The position numbers and the translations under genes were made by a program. A model generated the notes under the pieces. That model searched no databases and was not told the origin of the DNA. It saw only the letters and a list, made by a program, of their open reading frames with translations. Source: Viola odorata (taxonomy: Eukaryota; Streptophyta; Magnoliopsida; Malpighiales; Violaceae). Taken from it: a stretch of 64,000 bases of DNA. The DNA is taken from NCBI GenBank assembly GCA_963691705.1, contig OY829539.1:64082327-64146326 (forward strand), read 5' to 3'. Positions 49,801 to 60,200 of this stretch are shown here, piece after piece. Numbering within the stretch: position 1 is the first letter of the stretch; each line of letters begins with the position of its first letter.

Positions 49801-50769
49801 TAACAAAGTCGTGGGAGATGAATAATGACTAATGAGACAGCATTGTTACTTGGTCATTTGCTTGGCCTTGAAACCAATCATTTTATCAAGAACATGATTT
49901 TATATAGAGGTGTTGTGAATCCCTACTATGGCAGGAAGTCCGTTTATTTCTCAATCCAGTATTGATTTTGTTACAGATTCTTTTTATGGTTTGGTGAATA
50001 TTATCCCTTTGGCTGTTTGTTAGTCCAATAATTAAACTTATTGTCAAGCATGTAGTCATCAGATACAATTACCATATAATTTAACTGACAAGATCCTCCA
50101 ATATCCCATATCTTAACGTTGTCATATACTGACAAGTGAAGCGAAGTGGTGAGATCAGTGGAGGTTAACGTCATGGCTAGAGCACTGCTTTTAGGGTAAT
50201 CATGCAGGTTAATGTCCTTTGTACAGTATATGTTTGTAATGCAGATCAATAGCTAGAGTACTATTTTTAGGGTAAATACTGACGATTGTTCTTTTGTCAT
50301 CTGGATAGTGAGTAGTGATCACTGAAAATCTGTCATTCTGTGTTCATGTAACCCTTTTTTTCCATTTTTATGACTTGCCTAACTTACTGGTTCGATGCTC
50401 ATCAACAGAAAATCTGTATACTTGGTGGAGAAAGTGATGAAATACCAGACAAATTGCAGTTAGCACTTGTGGGCTACATCAGGGGATTGAATAACAAGGT
50501 AATGGACAGAAAAAAACTGTAGTGATTTCTTTGTAGTATGCCAAGTTGACTGTAATTTCTGAAACTGTGTTGCTGGTGAAAATCTTTAGCTCATGAAGAA
50601 GATAACTAGGGTTCTTTTTCATGCAAATGTACAGGAAACTTCGAACGCGGACGTGGAAATTACCGAAGGGGACAAGTCCGTAGCGAGTGCTTCGTTGGAT
50701 CTGTCGACATTTACGCACCATTTCTCAATCCCTGCTTGTTCCTACCATTTATATCCCAATAGATATTAG
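37881..50769 (+). CDS. HAD phosphatase / riboflavin-kinase-like protein, copy A (frameshifted exon 4, Copia in intron 4)
   Basis: Ten exons: 37881-37950, 38053-38242, 38816-38946, 39704-39772, 47880-47945, 48711-48862, 48944-49021, 49370-49506, 50409-50498, 50635-50769. They match copy B exon for exon. HAD motifs are visible: DLDGT (nucleophile Asp), ASNS, the Lys loop SGKPSPD and VIEDS. The C-terminal part resembles the plant riboflavin kinase fold ([29 protein letters not shown]) but lacks the ATP-binding signature. The family product, FMN hydrolase/riboflavin kinase, acts in flavin turnover. Exon 4 is 69 nt against 70 in copy B, one G missing near 39732, so the frame stops at TAA before the Lys loop. 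A donor-like CAG/gtaaaa at 39743 would restore phase to exon 5 but drop the loop. The last exon runs on to a different C-terminus. Confidence 0.75.
39895..41150 (+). repeat. 5' LTR of the Copia element
   Basis: 1256 bp. It holds a triplicated GAGCGAAAATGTTTT-like phrase (40142-40190), the palindrome cluster (40226-40384), an inverted repeat GAAGTTA/TAACTTC (40321-40339) and a TATA motif TATTTATA (40479-40486), which together look like an enhancer and core promoter. Confidence 0.92.
40226..40384 (+). promoter_or_regulatory. Five-copy palindrome cluster in LTR U3
   Basis: Five copies of the palindrome AAAACGCTATAGCGTTTT or its variant AAAACGCCATAGCGTTTT lie at about 40228-40243, 40248-40265, 40297-40314, 40346-40363 and 40366-40383. 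The third sits in a perfect 22-bp palindrome. They lie about 100-250 bp upstream of the TATA motif, as transcription-factor arrays do. The 3' LTR has the same cluster at 46859-47017. Function inferred. Confidence 0.6.
41211..46112 (+). CDS. Copia gag-pol polyprotein with three in-frame stops
   Basis: One frame from ATG 41211 to 46112. Gag domain (41211-42422) with zinc knuckle [14 protein letters not shown]; a spacer with a second knuckle-like [14 protein letters not shown] (about 42820); then protease ([10 protein letters not shown], 43005), the integrase zinc region ([17 protein letters not shown]), the integrase core ([20 protein letters not shown]), reverse transcriptase ([21 protein letters not shown]) and RNase H ([10 protein letters not shown]). 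In-frame stops lie at 42420-42422 (TAA), 42960-42962 (TAA) and 42993-42995 (TGA), all between gag and protease; the frame itself never shifts. Pol downstream is open for 1036 codons. The protease order and [10 protein letters not shown] phrase fit the Sirevirus lineage. As read, this copy cannot make a continuous gag-pol. Confidence 0.9.
46528..47783 (+). repeat. 3' LTR of the Copia element
   Basis: 1256 bp, differing from the 5' LTR by one visible substitution. Immediately downstream the host intron resumes after the CCATG duplication, 97 bp before exon 5 of HAD/RFK copy A. Confidence 0.92.
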
Positions 50770-51263
50770 CTTTCCAAATAGTTGGGCTCAGGATGTATGA
50801 TGGAACAAAATGGATGTTCCACATACTACGGATTTGTAGAAAAATATGATTTTACTTCGTCTGCTTGACTTTAACGGGTATAAGTACAATAGCAAAAAAT
50901 TGTGGTTTACCCAACAATCTTACCAAATGTTTTTTTGCATAACAAGCTAGAAGTTGAGATTGGAGTCGGCAAAGACCCTAAAAACAACACAACACAAACA
51001 TAGTCGCAAATCGCAATTGCACTAAGTGGTGGTTGCGCCAAAAACGGTGCGTGGCAAGTATTCCAAGTGGACTTGGGTGGTGGTGAGGTGTGTGTGGGGG
51101 ATGGGTGCGGACTGGGGGCTAGTAAATTTTATGGTGGTTGGGGCCTTGGTGGGGGTTGGGCCTTGCGGTCTAGGCTATGGTGGTTGAAATAATTGGTACC
51201 AATCTCTCTCTATAAATACTGATTTTATATTTTACTTGATTAATTAATTATCACTTTAACAAA
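50770..51263. promoter_or_regulatory. BAHD promoter region
   Basis: Intergenic 494 bp before the BAHD ATG. GT-rich (51020-51190), followed by TCTCTATAAATACTG at 51208, a good TATA box about 50 bp before the ATG. The segment around 51038 (CCAAAAACGGTGCGTGGCA) recurs at 53491. Confidence 0.55.
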
Positions 51264-52631
51264 ATGGAAATTAAAATCCTCTCAAAAGAAACCAAAACCG
51301 TCAAACCATCTTTTAGTTCTTCCACACCAAAACACCCAACAACATTTAACCTCACTGTTCTTGATCAAATCTCCCCTCAATTTTACATGCCAATCATTCT
51401 ATTCTACTCCCCTGTTCACAAAATTACAATTTTAGAAACATCCCATCATTTACAAAAATCGTTCTCAGAAACACTCGCAAGATTCTACCCTCTGGCGGGT
51501 CGAATGCGAGATGATTGGACCTGCGTCGATTGCAACGACGACGGTGCGGTTTTCGTCGAAGCTCGTGTGGCGGGTGACATGTCATCGGTGGCGCTTTCGC
51601 AGCAGACCACAGAAGGGTTACAGAACCTGTTACCCCTAAACCCCCACGGGGAAATACCTGATGAATTGAGCTCCCAAGTGATCGTGGCCGTCCAAGTCAA
51701 TCACTTTGACTGTGGTGGGATAGCAATTGCTGTTTGCATCTGGCATGAGGTTGCAGATGCATCCACTCTAGCCAATTTTATCAAAATCTGGGCTGAAATT
51801 GCTCGGGGCCACCGCAGCGAAGAAAATGTGGATGATTTGGTGATTGATAACACCTCCATCTTTATTCCACAGGACATGACGGCCCCTATGGCACCTAAAT
51901 TTGTTAAGAAACCTGCTCTGGTCACGGACAGCTTGACAATGAAAAAGTTTTTGTTTCCTAGTTCAAAGATTTCTTCTTTGCAGAAACAAGCAACAAGTTC
52001 TGATCTGGGTCGCCCAACTCGTTTCGAGGCCCTGTCAGCCCTGTTATGGGGGGCTTTCGCGGCCATAAGTAGTGGAGAAGAGCAAGACAATACAGTATCG
52101 GGAGTGAACTTACTAATTGCTTTAGATTTGAGGAAAAGACTGAATCCCCAATTGCCAGGATGTTCTATTGGAAACATCAGCCAATCAGTACCCGCATTTT
52201 GGCCACTTAATAGCGTCAGTGCTGATAGTAACCTGACAGAGTACTACAATCTTTTAGCGGAGAGAATTCGCGAGACAATGAAGGCTTTGACCGACGAGCA
52301 TATAAGGAAGTTCCATGGAGGGGGTGGGTTGTATAAGTTTTTGATGGAGGTTGGTAGAAACAAACCTGAAGAAGGGGAAGAGGGTAAGAAGAAGAACAAG
52401 ATGTTTGGTATGACTAGTTTGTGTAGATTTCCGTTTTACGAATCGGATTTCGGTTGGGGAAATCCTGTTTGTGTTTCTCCTGCCTTGCGATTGCATAATG
52501 CTTGTGTTCTGATGGATGCAAGAGATGGTGATGGGATTGAAGCTTGGGTGGCATTGTCCAAAGAAGACATGGAAAAGTTCTTACAAAATCCTGAGATTGT
52601 TGCTTATGCTTCTTTTAGCTCCACTGCATAA
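51264..52631 (+). CDS. BAHD acyltransferase (vinorine-synthase-like clade)
   Basis: Intronless 455-residue gene starting at ATG 51264, the usual BAHD length. The catalytic HxxxD motif is HEVAD (His161, Asp165) and the structural DFGWG motif is at 395-399 (SDFGWGNP). The N-terminus (MEIKILSKETKTVKPS, then ISPQFYMPIILFYSP) fits the clade including vinorine synthase and related alkaloid, terpenoid and acyl-sugar acetyltransferases. BAHD enzymes are cytosolic and move an acyl group from acyl-CoA to an alcohol or amine acceptor. The acceptor cannot be read from sequence. A TATA box lies about 50 bp upstream. Truncated relatives or their promoters appear at 53473 and 56022, so this was a small tandem family. 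All key residues are present. Confidence 0.92.
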   Translation: MEIKILSKETKTVKPSFSSSTPKHPTTFNLTVLDQISPQFYMPIILFYSPVHKITILETSHHLQKSFSETLARFYPLAGRMRDDWTCVDCNDDGAVFVEARVAGDMSSVALSQQTTEGLQNLLPLNPHGEIPDELSSQVIVAVQVNHFDCGGIAIAVCIWHEVADASTLANFIKIWAEIARGHRSEENVDDLVIDNTSIFIPQDMTAPMAPKFVKKPALVTDSLTMKKFLFPSSKISSLQKQATSSDLGRPTRFEALSALLWGAFAAISSGEEQDNTVSGVNLLIALDLRKRLNPQLPGCSIGNISQSVPAFWPLNSVSADSNLTEYYNLLAERIRETMKALTDEHIRKFHGGGGLYKFLMEVGRNKPEEGEEGKKKNKMFGMTSLCRFPFYESDFGWGNPVCVSPALRLHNACVLMDARDGDGIEAWVALSKEDMEKFLQNPEIVAYASFSSTA

Positions 52632-53060
52632 AAGATGAAATTCCTGATGCTACAAGGATTTGCTGGATTCTGTTTTTTTATGGTGACTTTTGGGACCTGC
52701 TTTGTTTTTCTTTTCCTTTTCCTTTTCCTTTTCCCCTGATTGTTGTAGCTTTTCATTCCATTGTCCTACCAGTGCTTGTACCAATAAAGCTTCTAGCTTG
52801 TTATGAAAAAAAAAAATCGCAATATTCTTGGGAAAAATCACATTTTTTCCCTATTGTACCTAATAAAAACTAATTAATTGTAACAATTAAATGATAAATA
52901 GGAACCAAATAGAAGTGAAGAAAAGTAGAGGTTATTTACATTTTAAATATGCTGCGATTAGGGGGAAAAACAATGTCAAAATAATTCAGTATTCAATTAT
53001 CATATTACGTGTCGATTACTGCATACTGAAACTCTCTAGATACGAGTAAATTTTTTTATA

Positions 53061-53371
53061 CTCCCTCTGATTTTTTTAGTAGGCGTATTTACCAAAAATA
53101 ATTATAAATAGTTATCGTATTTATCCTTTTTATATGGTTAATTAGTGATGTTACCCTCTTAGATTACCTTAATTATAAGAACTAATTATACGATGATCAA
53201 CTCTCAATTATAATTAGTTTATACAGTATATACATATTTAATTATAAATGGTAAAACTAATTAATGAATATAGAGATAGTTTTATTAAAAAATAACCAAA
53301 TATAATTAAAATTATCCATTTCATTAGTAAATATATTACAGTTAAAAAATTATTAAAAAAACCGAAGGCAG
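53061..53371. mobile_element. Stowaway-type MITE, about 311 bp, diverged
   Basis: Begins CTCCCTCTGATTTTTTTAG and ends with a loose inverse, TTAAAAAAACCGAAGGCAG, between TA at 53059-53060 and 53372-53373. The interior is AT-rich with TTATAATTA-type inverted repeats. Older than the 5.5-6.8 kb elements. Confidence 0.65.
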
Positions 53372-53472
53372 TATTTGTTTAATGAAACGATCCAAATTGA
53401 CTTTGTTCAAGAAAAACAAGCATAAAAAACTCGTTGATCGGTAGCTAGTAGTTAACAGTCTTAATTGAACGT

Positions 53473-53600
53473 GTGGTTGTACCGAAAGGGCCAAAACGGT
53501 GCGTGGCATAAAATTCCAAGCAGACTAGGGTGGTGTGGACCGGGTGCTCGTCACTTTTGTGGTGGTGGTTAGTGGGAGTTGGGTCGTGTCATCGAGTAGA
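53473..53600 (+). pseudogene. Relic of a second BAHD promoter
   Basis: The string CCAAAACGGTGCGTGGCA (53491) with ATTCCAAG and a GACTxGGGTGGTG follow-on parallels the BAHD promoter at 51038-51090. No BAHD coding sequence follows; the next 1.1 kb is unrelated. Likely left by a duplication whose gene body was lost. Confidence 0.45.
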
Positions 53601-54714
53601 ACAGTTTTAGAAATCTATGAATCGAACCAAATTATTTTTGAATGGTTCAATTTAGTTCGGTTTATTTTTAAAGGTCTGAATCAGTTCAGTTTACGAATGT
53701 TATCAATTTTTATTGACAATTTTCCAGATGGTACATCATCCCATAAACTCAACCATGTATGTTTTCTTGAAAAATTGAATAAATAAGAATAAGTTTAAGT
53801 TTAAAATAAAAATGGAAACGAGTATTTTCTATACCTATATATATATGTATCTCTAATCTCTAATCTCTAATACATATAAAGCGAAATGTGGCGTGGGAAA
53901 AGTGAAATCTCTAATACATACAGTATAATACTCATAATATTTTCTATTCATAGCAATTTAGTCCTACTATTATTATAAACTTATTTTTTTCATTAAATAT
54001 TACGTGATCGAGTGGCCTACTAGATATCATAAATGGTGGACGCCATAAATAATTACTCATTATTTAGAAAAAATAATAAAAATAGTAAAATATGAAGAAA
54101 AAAACATTATTATTGAAAATTGGTGTTAGTAAATCTACCATTTCGATGGGGTCACTCCATTATGTGGGATTGAATGAAAAAATAGTCAATAGTAACAATA
54201 GGACCAAATTGATACAAATAGAAAGCGTTAGAGATTGTAGAGTTAAGTCAGATAGGATGAGAAGTAAATCGGGTGGACATGAATGTTCATCATTCTATTG
54301 CCTTTTATTTTTTAAAACTTCTTTTCTATTGTTCTCTCGGTGTGTCCTATCAATTGAAACTAATCTCGTTGATGTACTATCAACCCCTAAAAACTAATGA
54401 CTCTTCCAGTATGATTTTCTCAGATTTCAAGAATCGAACATGAAACTTTAATTAAAAATCAACGAAATCCCTTAACTCTTTTTACCTACTTTTTCTAATT
54501 TATTTTATCTGATATACAATAAAATAAACAAACTTACCAACATGATTTTCGTACCCAGAATTGCTTTAAAATATTTTACAGATTTGTCATGGAACCCATC
54601 TGCACATTGACTACAAATGGACATTCTCGAAGTATAAAAAGTCTCGGTAAATTTTGTGAAATGAAGCACTATTCCTTGACCCAAAAAACTTGTAAGCATT
54701 TCAATTAACTACTA

Positions 54715-55899
54715 CTCCCTCTGGCTCGTTACAAAAAGCGTTTTAGCACAGGAAGCTTGGCTCGAAATAAATGTCGTTCTGCGATCCCGAGGCTGAAGAA
54801 GACGAGGGTGCCCCTGTCTGCCTGCGCTGGTGACGACGACGACTTCAACTTCGGCTTCGGCTTCGACTTCGACTGCCTTCCTCGATTCCCTCTTTCTCTG
54901 TTTGAATCTGAAAATTTGGGGGGGACGAAACCTTTTCAATTTTCATTTTCCCCCTTTCTTTTTCATTTTCCCCCTTTCTTTTTCAATTTTGGTTTAGGTG
55001 CCTGTTTGGTTTGGGTGGATCTGGTGCAGCTGGGGTGATTTTTTATGGTGGTTTGGATGAATTTAATTGATTGCCGGAGGGTTGGAATTGGAATTGGAAT
55101 TGGAATTGGAATTAATTTGGGAGGGGACTTGGAATTGGATTTAATTGAGGCAGAGGATTGGTGGTAGGATGATTTGGTTGAGTTTGTGTGGAGGAGAGGA
55201 AGAAGGTGAACGGAGGCAGAGGTGGAAGAAGGTGAACGATAACTTGTACCAAATTAATTAATAATGGCACAATGGTAAATTAAAGTTTTCTATTTATTTA
55301 TTCGGTTCGAGTTAATCGGGACGAAAATTTTTACTCAAAATTGATAAAAATTCGAACAGAAAATACCAAAATGTGAAATAAAATAGAATAAAAAAAATGA
55401 TACGAAATAAAAATAGAAAAAATACTATATTATCAATAAATAAAAACTTAAAAAGAACATGAGAAATAAATAAATTATTTCGGGTTTGATCCGAATTTTT
55501 TATAAAGTAAATAAAGTAAAATTTTAAGTGCATAATCTATACTTAATGGCCTATTATGATTATTCACGCGTGTTGATTATTTATCAAATAAAAACTCGTT
55601 TGGAAATGTAAAAGTAGAAGCAACTATATATGGAATTGCATTGATGCTCAAATCTGCTAGGCCAAGCCCGTGACCTAGCCAAGCTGAGTCTCCGTCTTCC
55701 ATCTCTCCAAGCCATCAACTTGCATCAACCCAGCCGGTTTCAAGCCAGCAACTCTCAGAATTGAGCCAACCATTAGTTGTAAATAGCAAGGGAGGTTGGG
55801 GGTAGTATGGTCAAAAAATGCCTCGTTTTCTTCCCACCAATCATTGCCTTAATCCACATGCTCAGTAACAAAACGACGTTTATTTCGGACCGGAGGGAG
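54715..55899. mobile_element. Long Stowaway/mariner-type non-autonomous element, 1.2 kb
   Basis: The left end CTCCCTCTGGCTCGTTAC leads into GGCTCGAAATAAATGTCGTTC at 54759. The right end, read inverted, is CTCCCTCCGGTCCGAAATAA followed by ACGTCGTTTTG. TA flanks at 54713-54714 and 55900-55901. The interior has no transposase: it holds a CTTCGGCTTCGACTTC-type repeat (54845), a duplicated TTTTTCATTTTCCCCC (54940-54985) and five tandem GGAATT units (55084-55114). It could also be two nested MITEs. Confidence 0.55.
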
Positions 55900-56021
55900 T
55901 ACAAAATTTGATTTTCTCAGCAGACCAACTAGCCGGCCGGCGGCCTCGATCTATAACTCTTTATATATATTCACAACAATCAAACAATTAATACGCACTA
56001 ACTTGGAATTTAATTAAGAAA

Positions 56022-56144
56022 ATGGAAGTTAAGATCATTTCTAAAGAAAGCATCAAGCGGGGAATAGAACCAATCTACAGTATTTTACCTAGCTGTAGCT
56101 CTGTATATATAAAAAGACATGTCCAACCACCAAATAATGAGTAG
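56022..56144 (+). pseudogene. 5' stub of a BAHD acyltransferase gene
   Basis: ATG 56022 begins MEVKIISKESIK, a clear match to the BAHD start at 51264 (MEIKILSKETKT). Similarity ends after about 13 codons; the frame then drifts to a stop at 56144. No HxxxD or DFGWG motif follows. The preceding 40 bp (AATTTAATTAAGAAA) also resembles the leader of the intact gene. Confidence 0.7.
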
Positions 56145-56482
56145 AAAATACACAAATCTCCTCTATAGAACAGTAATCGTCAACAACAAAAAGAAAAAAG
56201 AAAGAAAAAATCATAAATGGATTGTATGATATAGAAGACTCTGTGAATGTGATAAATAGCTACCCCGGTGTGGTATCGTTTGAAATGTGCACTGCGGAGA
56301 CAAAAGAAAGGTAGGTTTTTTACCGAGCTTACCTCAGGCATCGGAGATGTAGACTTCCAAAGAAGAGATGCCTTGAAAAGTCCCTTGAGAACAAACGCCA
56401 CAAACGGCGAAAGAACAAGATCCCCAGAGTATATATATATATTGTTTGATCAAACATTTGCATTTGTCACACCCTAGAACAG

Positions 56483-56680
56483 CTATGCTTGTACAATAAT
56501 AGTTTTCATGGATGACCGGCCCGTTGGGTTCCATTGGATGCACCACAGCCCTACAATTGCTAGCTTCTTTGCGAATATCGCATCCCCTTCTTCCTCAACA
56601 TTGAACATTAGCTCCTTTCCAACTTCCAAAAGATTATAAATCCATATATATATTTTTTGTAATCTTTCTTTTCTTTTCAC
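56483..56680 (-). pseudogene. C-terminal fragment of an LRK10-like receptor kinase
   Basis: Minus-strand peptide beginning WIYNLLEVGKEL and continuing EEGDAIFAKKLAIVG, LWCIQWNPTGRSSMKTI matches the last kinase subdomains (X-XI) of LRK10L/rust-resistance-type receptor kinases. The catalytic loop, ATP site and extracellular part are absent, and a stop follows shortly. A detached gene fragment. Confidence 0.7.
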
Positions 56681-57219
56681 ACCAAATGCCCATTTATGAG
56701 GGATAAAAAAATTAAAATAAAAAATTCTCCGACGTAACGTAACCAGTTAACCCGGAGTTTCCTATTTTTATTTCCATGACCATGAGAGTTGGATAATTTC
56801 CCGTACGACAAGTCGGCGAGCTATGAAATTCCAAATGCAGGTAAGGCTTCGTCGTTTCCGTTGTGAGTTTTGTTTTGTGACCAAATTGTTAGAAATTAGA
56901 ATAGGGAACCTATTTCCTATTGGCATTGGGAATATTCGTCCCAAATAAGTTGGTTAGAACCCGACAACGATTCTTTTTTTTTCTTTTTTCGGTTGGAAGA
57001 TTACTGGGTTCTCTTTATGGATATGCTAAATTGCTGCTAATGCTATTCCCTCCTGGCAGTTGCGTGGTTTCTGGTCATAGAAAGTGATGCATCGAATTCT
57101 ACAGTGCGATATTTGAAGCATCAAGCACAATGCTTTTGAATCTTTTCCATTCACTTGCTTCAATTAATTCCATCCGCACCCACCACCAGTCGCTCCCATC
57201 GATCCTTTCCCTCTAATAT

Positions 57220-57249
57220 ATGCATAACATTGAACAACGCATGGCATGA
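57220..57249 (+). promoter_or_regulatory. Ten-codon upstream ORF, copy B
   Basis: ATGCATAACATT... runs in frame into ATGGCATGA and stops at 57249, 43 bp before the main ATG. The ATGGCATGA core is shared with copy A; the longer start is unique to copy B. Confidence 0.4.
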
Positions 57250-57292
57250 CCCAAACAGCAATCTTTCTTCTTCGTCTCTGCCCATCCATCCC

Positions 57293-60200
57293 ATGGCCTC
57301 CGCTGATCTCAAACCCAAAATTTCTGCCCTCATTCTTGATTTGGATGGTACCCTTTTGAACACAGGTCTGATTTCTCCACTCTATCTTTGTTCTTGTTTT
57401 TGTTCTTTTCTCTTCTGGTTCATTCTCTTTTCCTGTTCCTTATTCTTGCGCGTCTTTGCTTGGGTAGAGAATGCTACGAAGGGAATCATGAAAGAATTCC
57501 TGGCAAAGCATGGGAAAGAAGTAGATAAAGAGAGGGAAAACAGGAAGAGGTTGGGAATGACTTTACAAGTGTCAGCAGCGGCCATTGTTAAGGATTATGA
57601 GCTCCCATTGACGCCTGATGAGTTTATCCAGGAAATCATGCCTGTGTATCACCAAAAGTAAGTCTTGCTTCAACCTATTCTGCCATTTCTTTTGGTTGGA
57701 TGTGAATCATGAATTAAAAGAACATGGGTCATATTTGTACGCCATATGTTCCTTCACATCCTAGTTGTCGTTATAATAGGAAAGGATTGTGGTGCCACTT
57801 AGAATCAATTACATACACATTATCGTATTGGTGGGACTTGAAAATACATTTTTTTCCTCTTGGCTGTATGTTTGTAGTGACATGTGAATCTAGTTATAGG
57901 AAAAGAAACCTACATCACCTAGTTATGTTTTATTTTCATAAGATGAGTATAAAAGATTACTTATTATGTGATGCTACTGATCCTCTGCTTCTATCTGCTC
58001 TACTGTTTTGTTTTCGTGTAGCACTTTTTTGTTCCATGTCTCAGAAAGAAAACTGATTTCTTAAAAGATACTTCAGCTGAAAAAGACCAGGAGACAGAAA
58101 ATTCAATGCTTTGCACGAAGATCATAACTGAAATAGCTAAAAATTTGTTTACATCAGCAATGTCTGGCATGTTATTCCCCAGTTTTTGTCACCGATGTTT
58201 AGTATTTCAATAGACTGATGCCCCCTGACTTATTTTAGGTGGCTGCAGGCCAGTGCTTTACCTGGTGCTAATCGTCTGGTCAAGCATCTCTTTAAGCATG
58301 GAGTGCCATTTGCTCTTGCTTCAAACTCCTCAACAGAATCCATCAATTTAAAAATCTCTCGACAAGAAGGTTTCTCTTTTAACTTGCTTGAACATTATCA
58401 TGCGTGGCCTCTTTGTTTCTATATTAAGTAACTATGCCTATAGCTACTGTTGACACTTTTGTTGTGCTCTCATTACAATCTAGGTACTCTTAGGCCATGC
58501 CACTCAAAGTTTACCTGGTTACCTCGTGGTCTAGTTTTGTATCTCACATTTAATGAAAACTATGGTTATTGAAAACGCATCCCTTTTCAGAATCATTTTT
58601 ATTAGAAGTGGATTTGTTTTATTGGTCCAGGTTGAAACTTTAAGGGAAAGCCAGAATTTCAATAGAAATAATTTAGCTTCACCTACAACAAGATTATTTT
58701 CTTTACCATCACTGTCGTGAGAAGAAATAGTAGCATAATCCTTTGCCAAATATTTAGTCTAGAGAAGGCAGTAGACTGGAGTTGTCGATGTTTTTGTTAA
58801 TCATGCCAATTCATTTTAAACATGTTGGTTTTTTATTTTCTTTTTCTTTTTCTTTTTCTTTTTTCGTGAGAATATTCTTCTTAAATCCTTCCTTGCCTAT
58901 TCCTCAAGGTTGTGTGTTGACCATCGAAGTTGCTATAATGAGATGTATTTCTCAATTATGTTTTTGTGGTTTCTTTTTACTCTTATCCATTCTTCCTCTT
59001 GGCTATTCTTTTTACTTATCAAAATTTCTTTTTTCCCTCCTCTTTGGTTGTTTTTTTCTTAGTGTTATACATCTTAGCCCATAGTATAGCTTATCCTAAA
59101 GCTATTCCCAATTCAGTTGTGTGGTATTTATGATTTCTTGCTTGGTACTTTTTTCTTATTGCTACATGTATGTTCATTTGAAATTTGTAGGTTGGAAAGA
59201 TTGCTTCTCAGTAATTATGGGAAGTGATCAGGTAAAGTCAGGGAAGCCTTCACCAGACTTGTAAGTTTCCTATTGCATCAAGTTTTTCTATTACTTCCAC
59301 TGGTAAATAATAATAAATAAATATAAAAGAAGTTCTGGCACCCACAGGCTCCCTAAAGAAGTGGACCTTCTAGCAGGCTACTCCCATTCCCCCCCATAAG
59401 CCTCCTGAAAGGACACTGATTCAAATAAAGCTGTTGGTGCAAGTGCTTAAGTGCTATTGCTTTCCTGTGCTTTTCTGTGTGACCTTCCAGTACTCTGATT
59501 TTTATGTTTCCTTTGGTATCCAATGATCCATCAGCGTTGCATGTTTCTTTTGTTGGATGGAAACTTGTCTTCCAAATTTCTCCTGAATTTCAAATTCATT
59601 TGAGCTAATTTTTTTCAATTTAATTGTAGATTCTTGGAGGCTGCAAGGAGAATGGGTGTCAATGCAGAAGAATGCCTGGTGATAGAAGACTCCATGTAAG
59701 TTTAATCCACATAGTTGTTACATTTGGAAATTTGTAATGCAACTGCTGACTGCTGAGGCTGTGGAATTTCAATGAATATTGAGATCTTCGAGTTTTACCA
59801 TTGTATATTGAGATCCCAAGTTTTTGCTTTTTTTTTTCCTATAAGAATTATTTTGGGAGGGGTTAAACTAGAGCTTTTACTTATATGGCTTCAATCTACC
59901 TACGCAATCCAATACCTCTTTTACTGATTAAAAAAATAAAAAATAAAATCCAATACCTCTTTATCTTATGAATCCAATGTAGCAGAATATATATGGAAAG
60001 CTGGAGGCATTAATCACTGAGAATAATTCAAGGATGGGATTTTCTTAGATGTTTCTGCAGAACATGGATGTAGTGAGTAAGCAAGATCAGGCTGGTGTAG
60101 TAGGAGTCTAAGGGTAGAGGTAGGCTTCAATTTTGTCCCCTAAACTGGTGAAATAGGATTTGATCTCAATGCTGACAGAATGTTGGTTTGAAACCAAACT

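Larger units (their letters stand above)
52632..54714. other. BAHD 3' flank and AT-rich intergenic DNA
   Basis: Contains a (TTTTCC)n run at 52707-52735, a possible poly(A) signal region near 52780 (CCAATAAAGC), the MITE at 53061-53371, the BAHD-promoter relic at 53473-53600 and repeated CTAATCTCTAATACATA phrases at 53850-53920. No gene seen. Confidence 0.5.

Noticed and set aside
54092..54397. 101-codon plus-strand frame
   Set aside because: Lys/Ser-rich reading of AT-rich intergenic DNA with no family resemblance.
54757..55038. Phe/Asp-rich frame inside the long Stowaway-like element
   Set aside because: Composition comes from CTTCGG and TTTTCC tandem repeats; no conserved domain.
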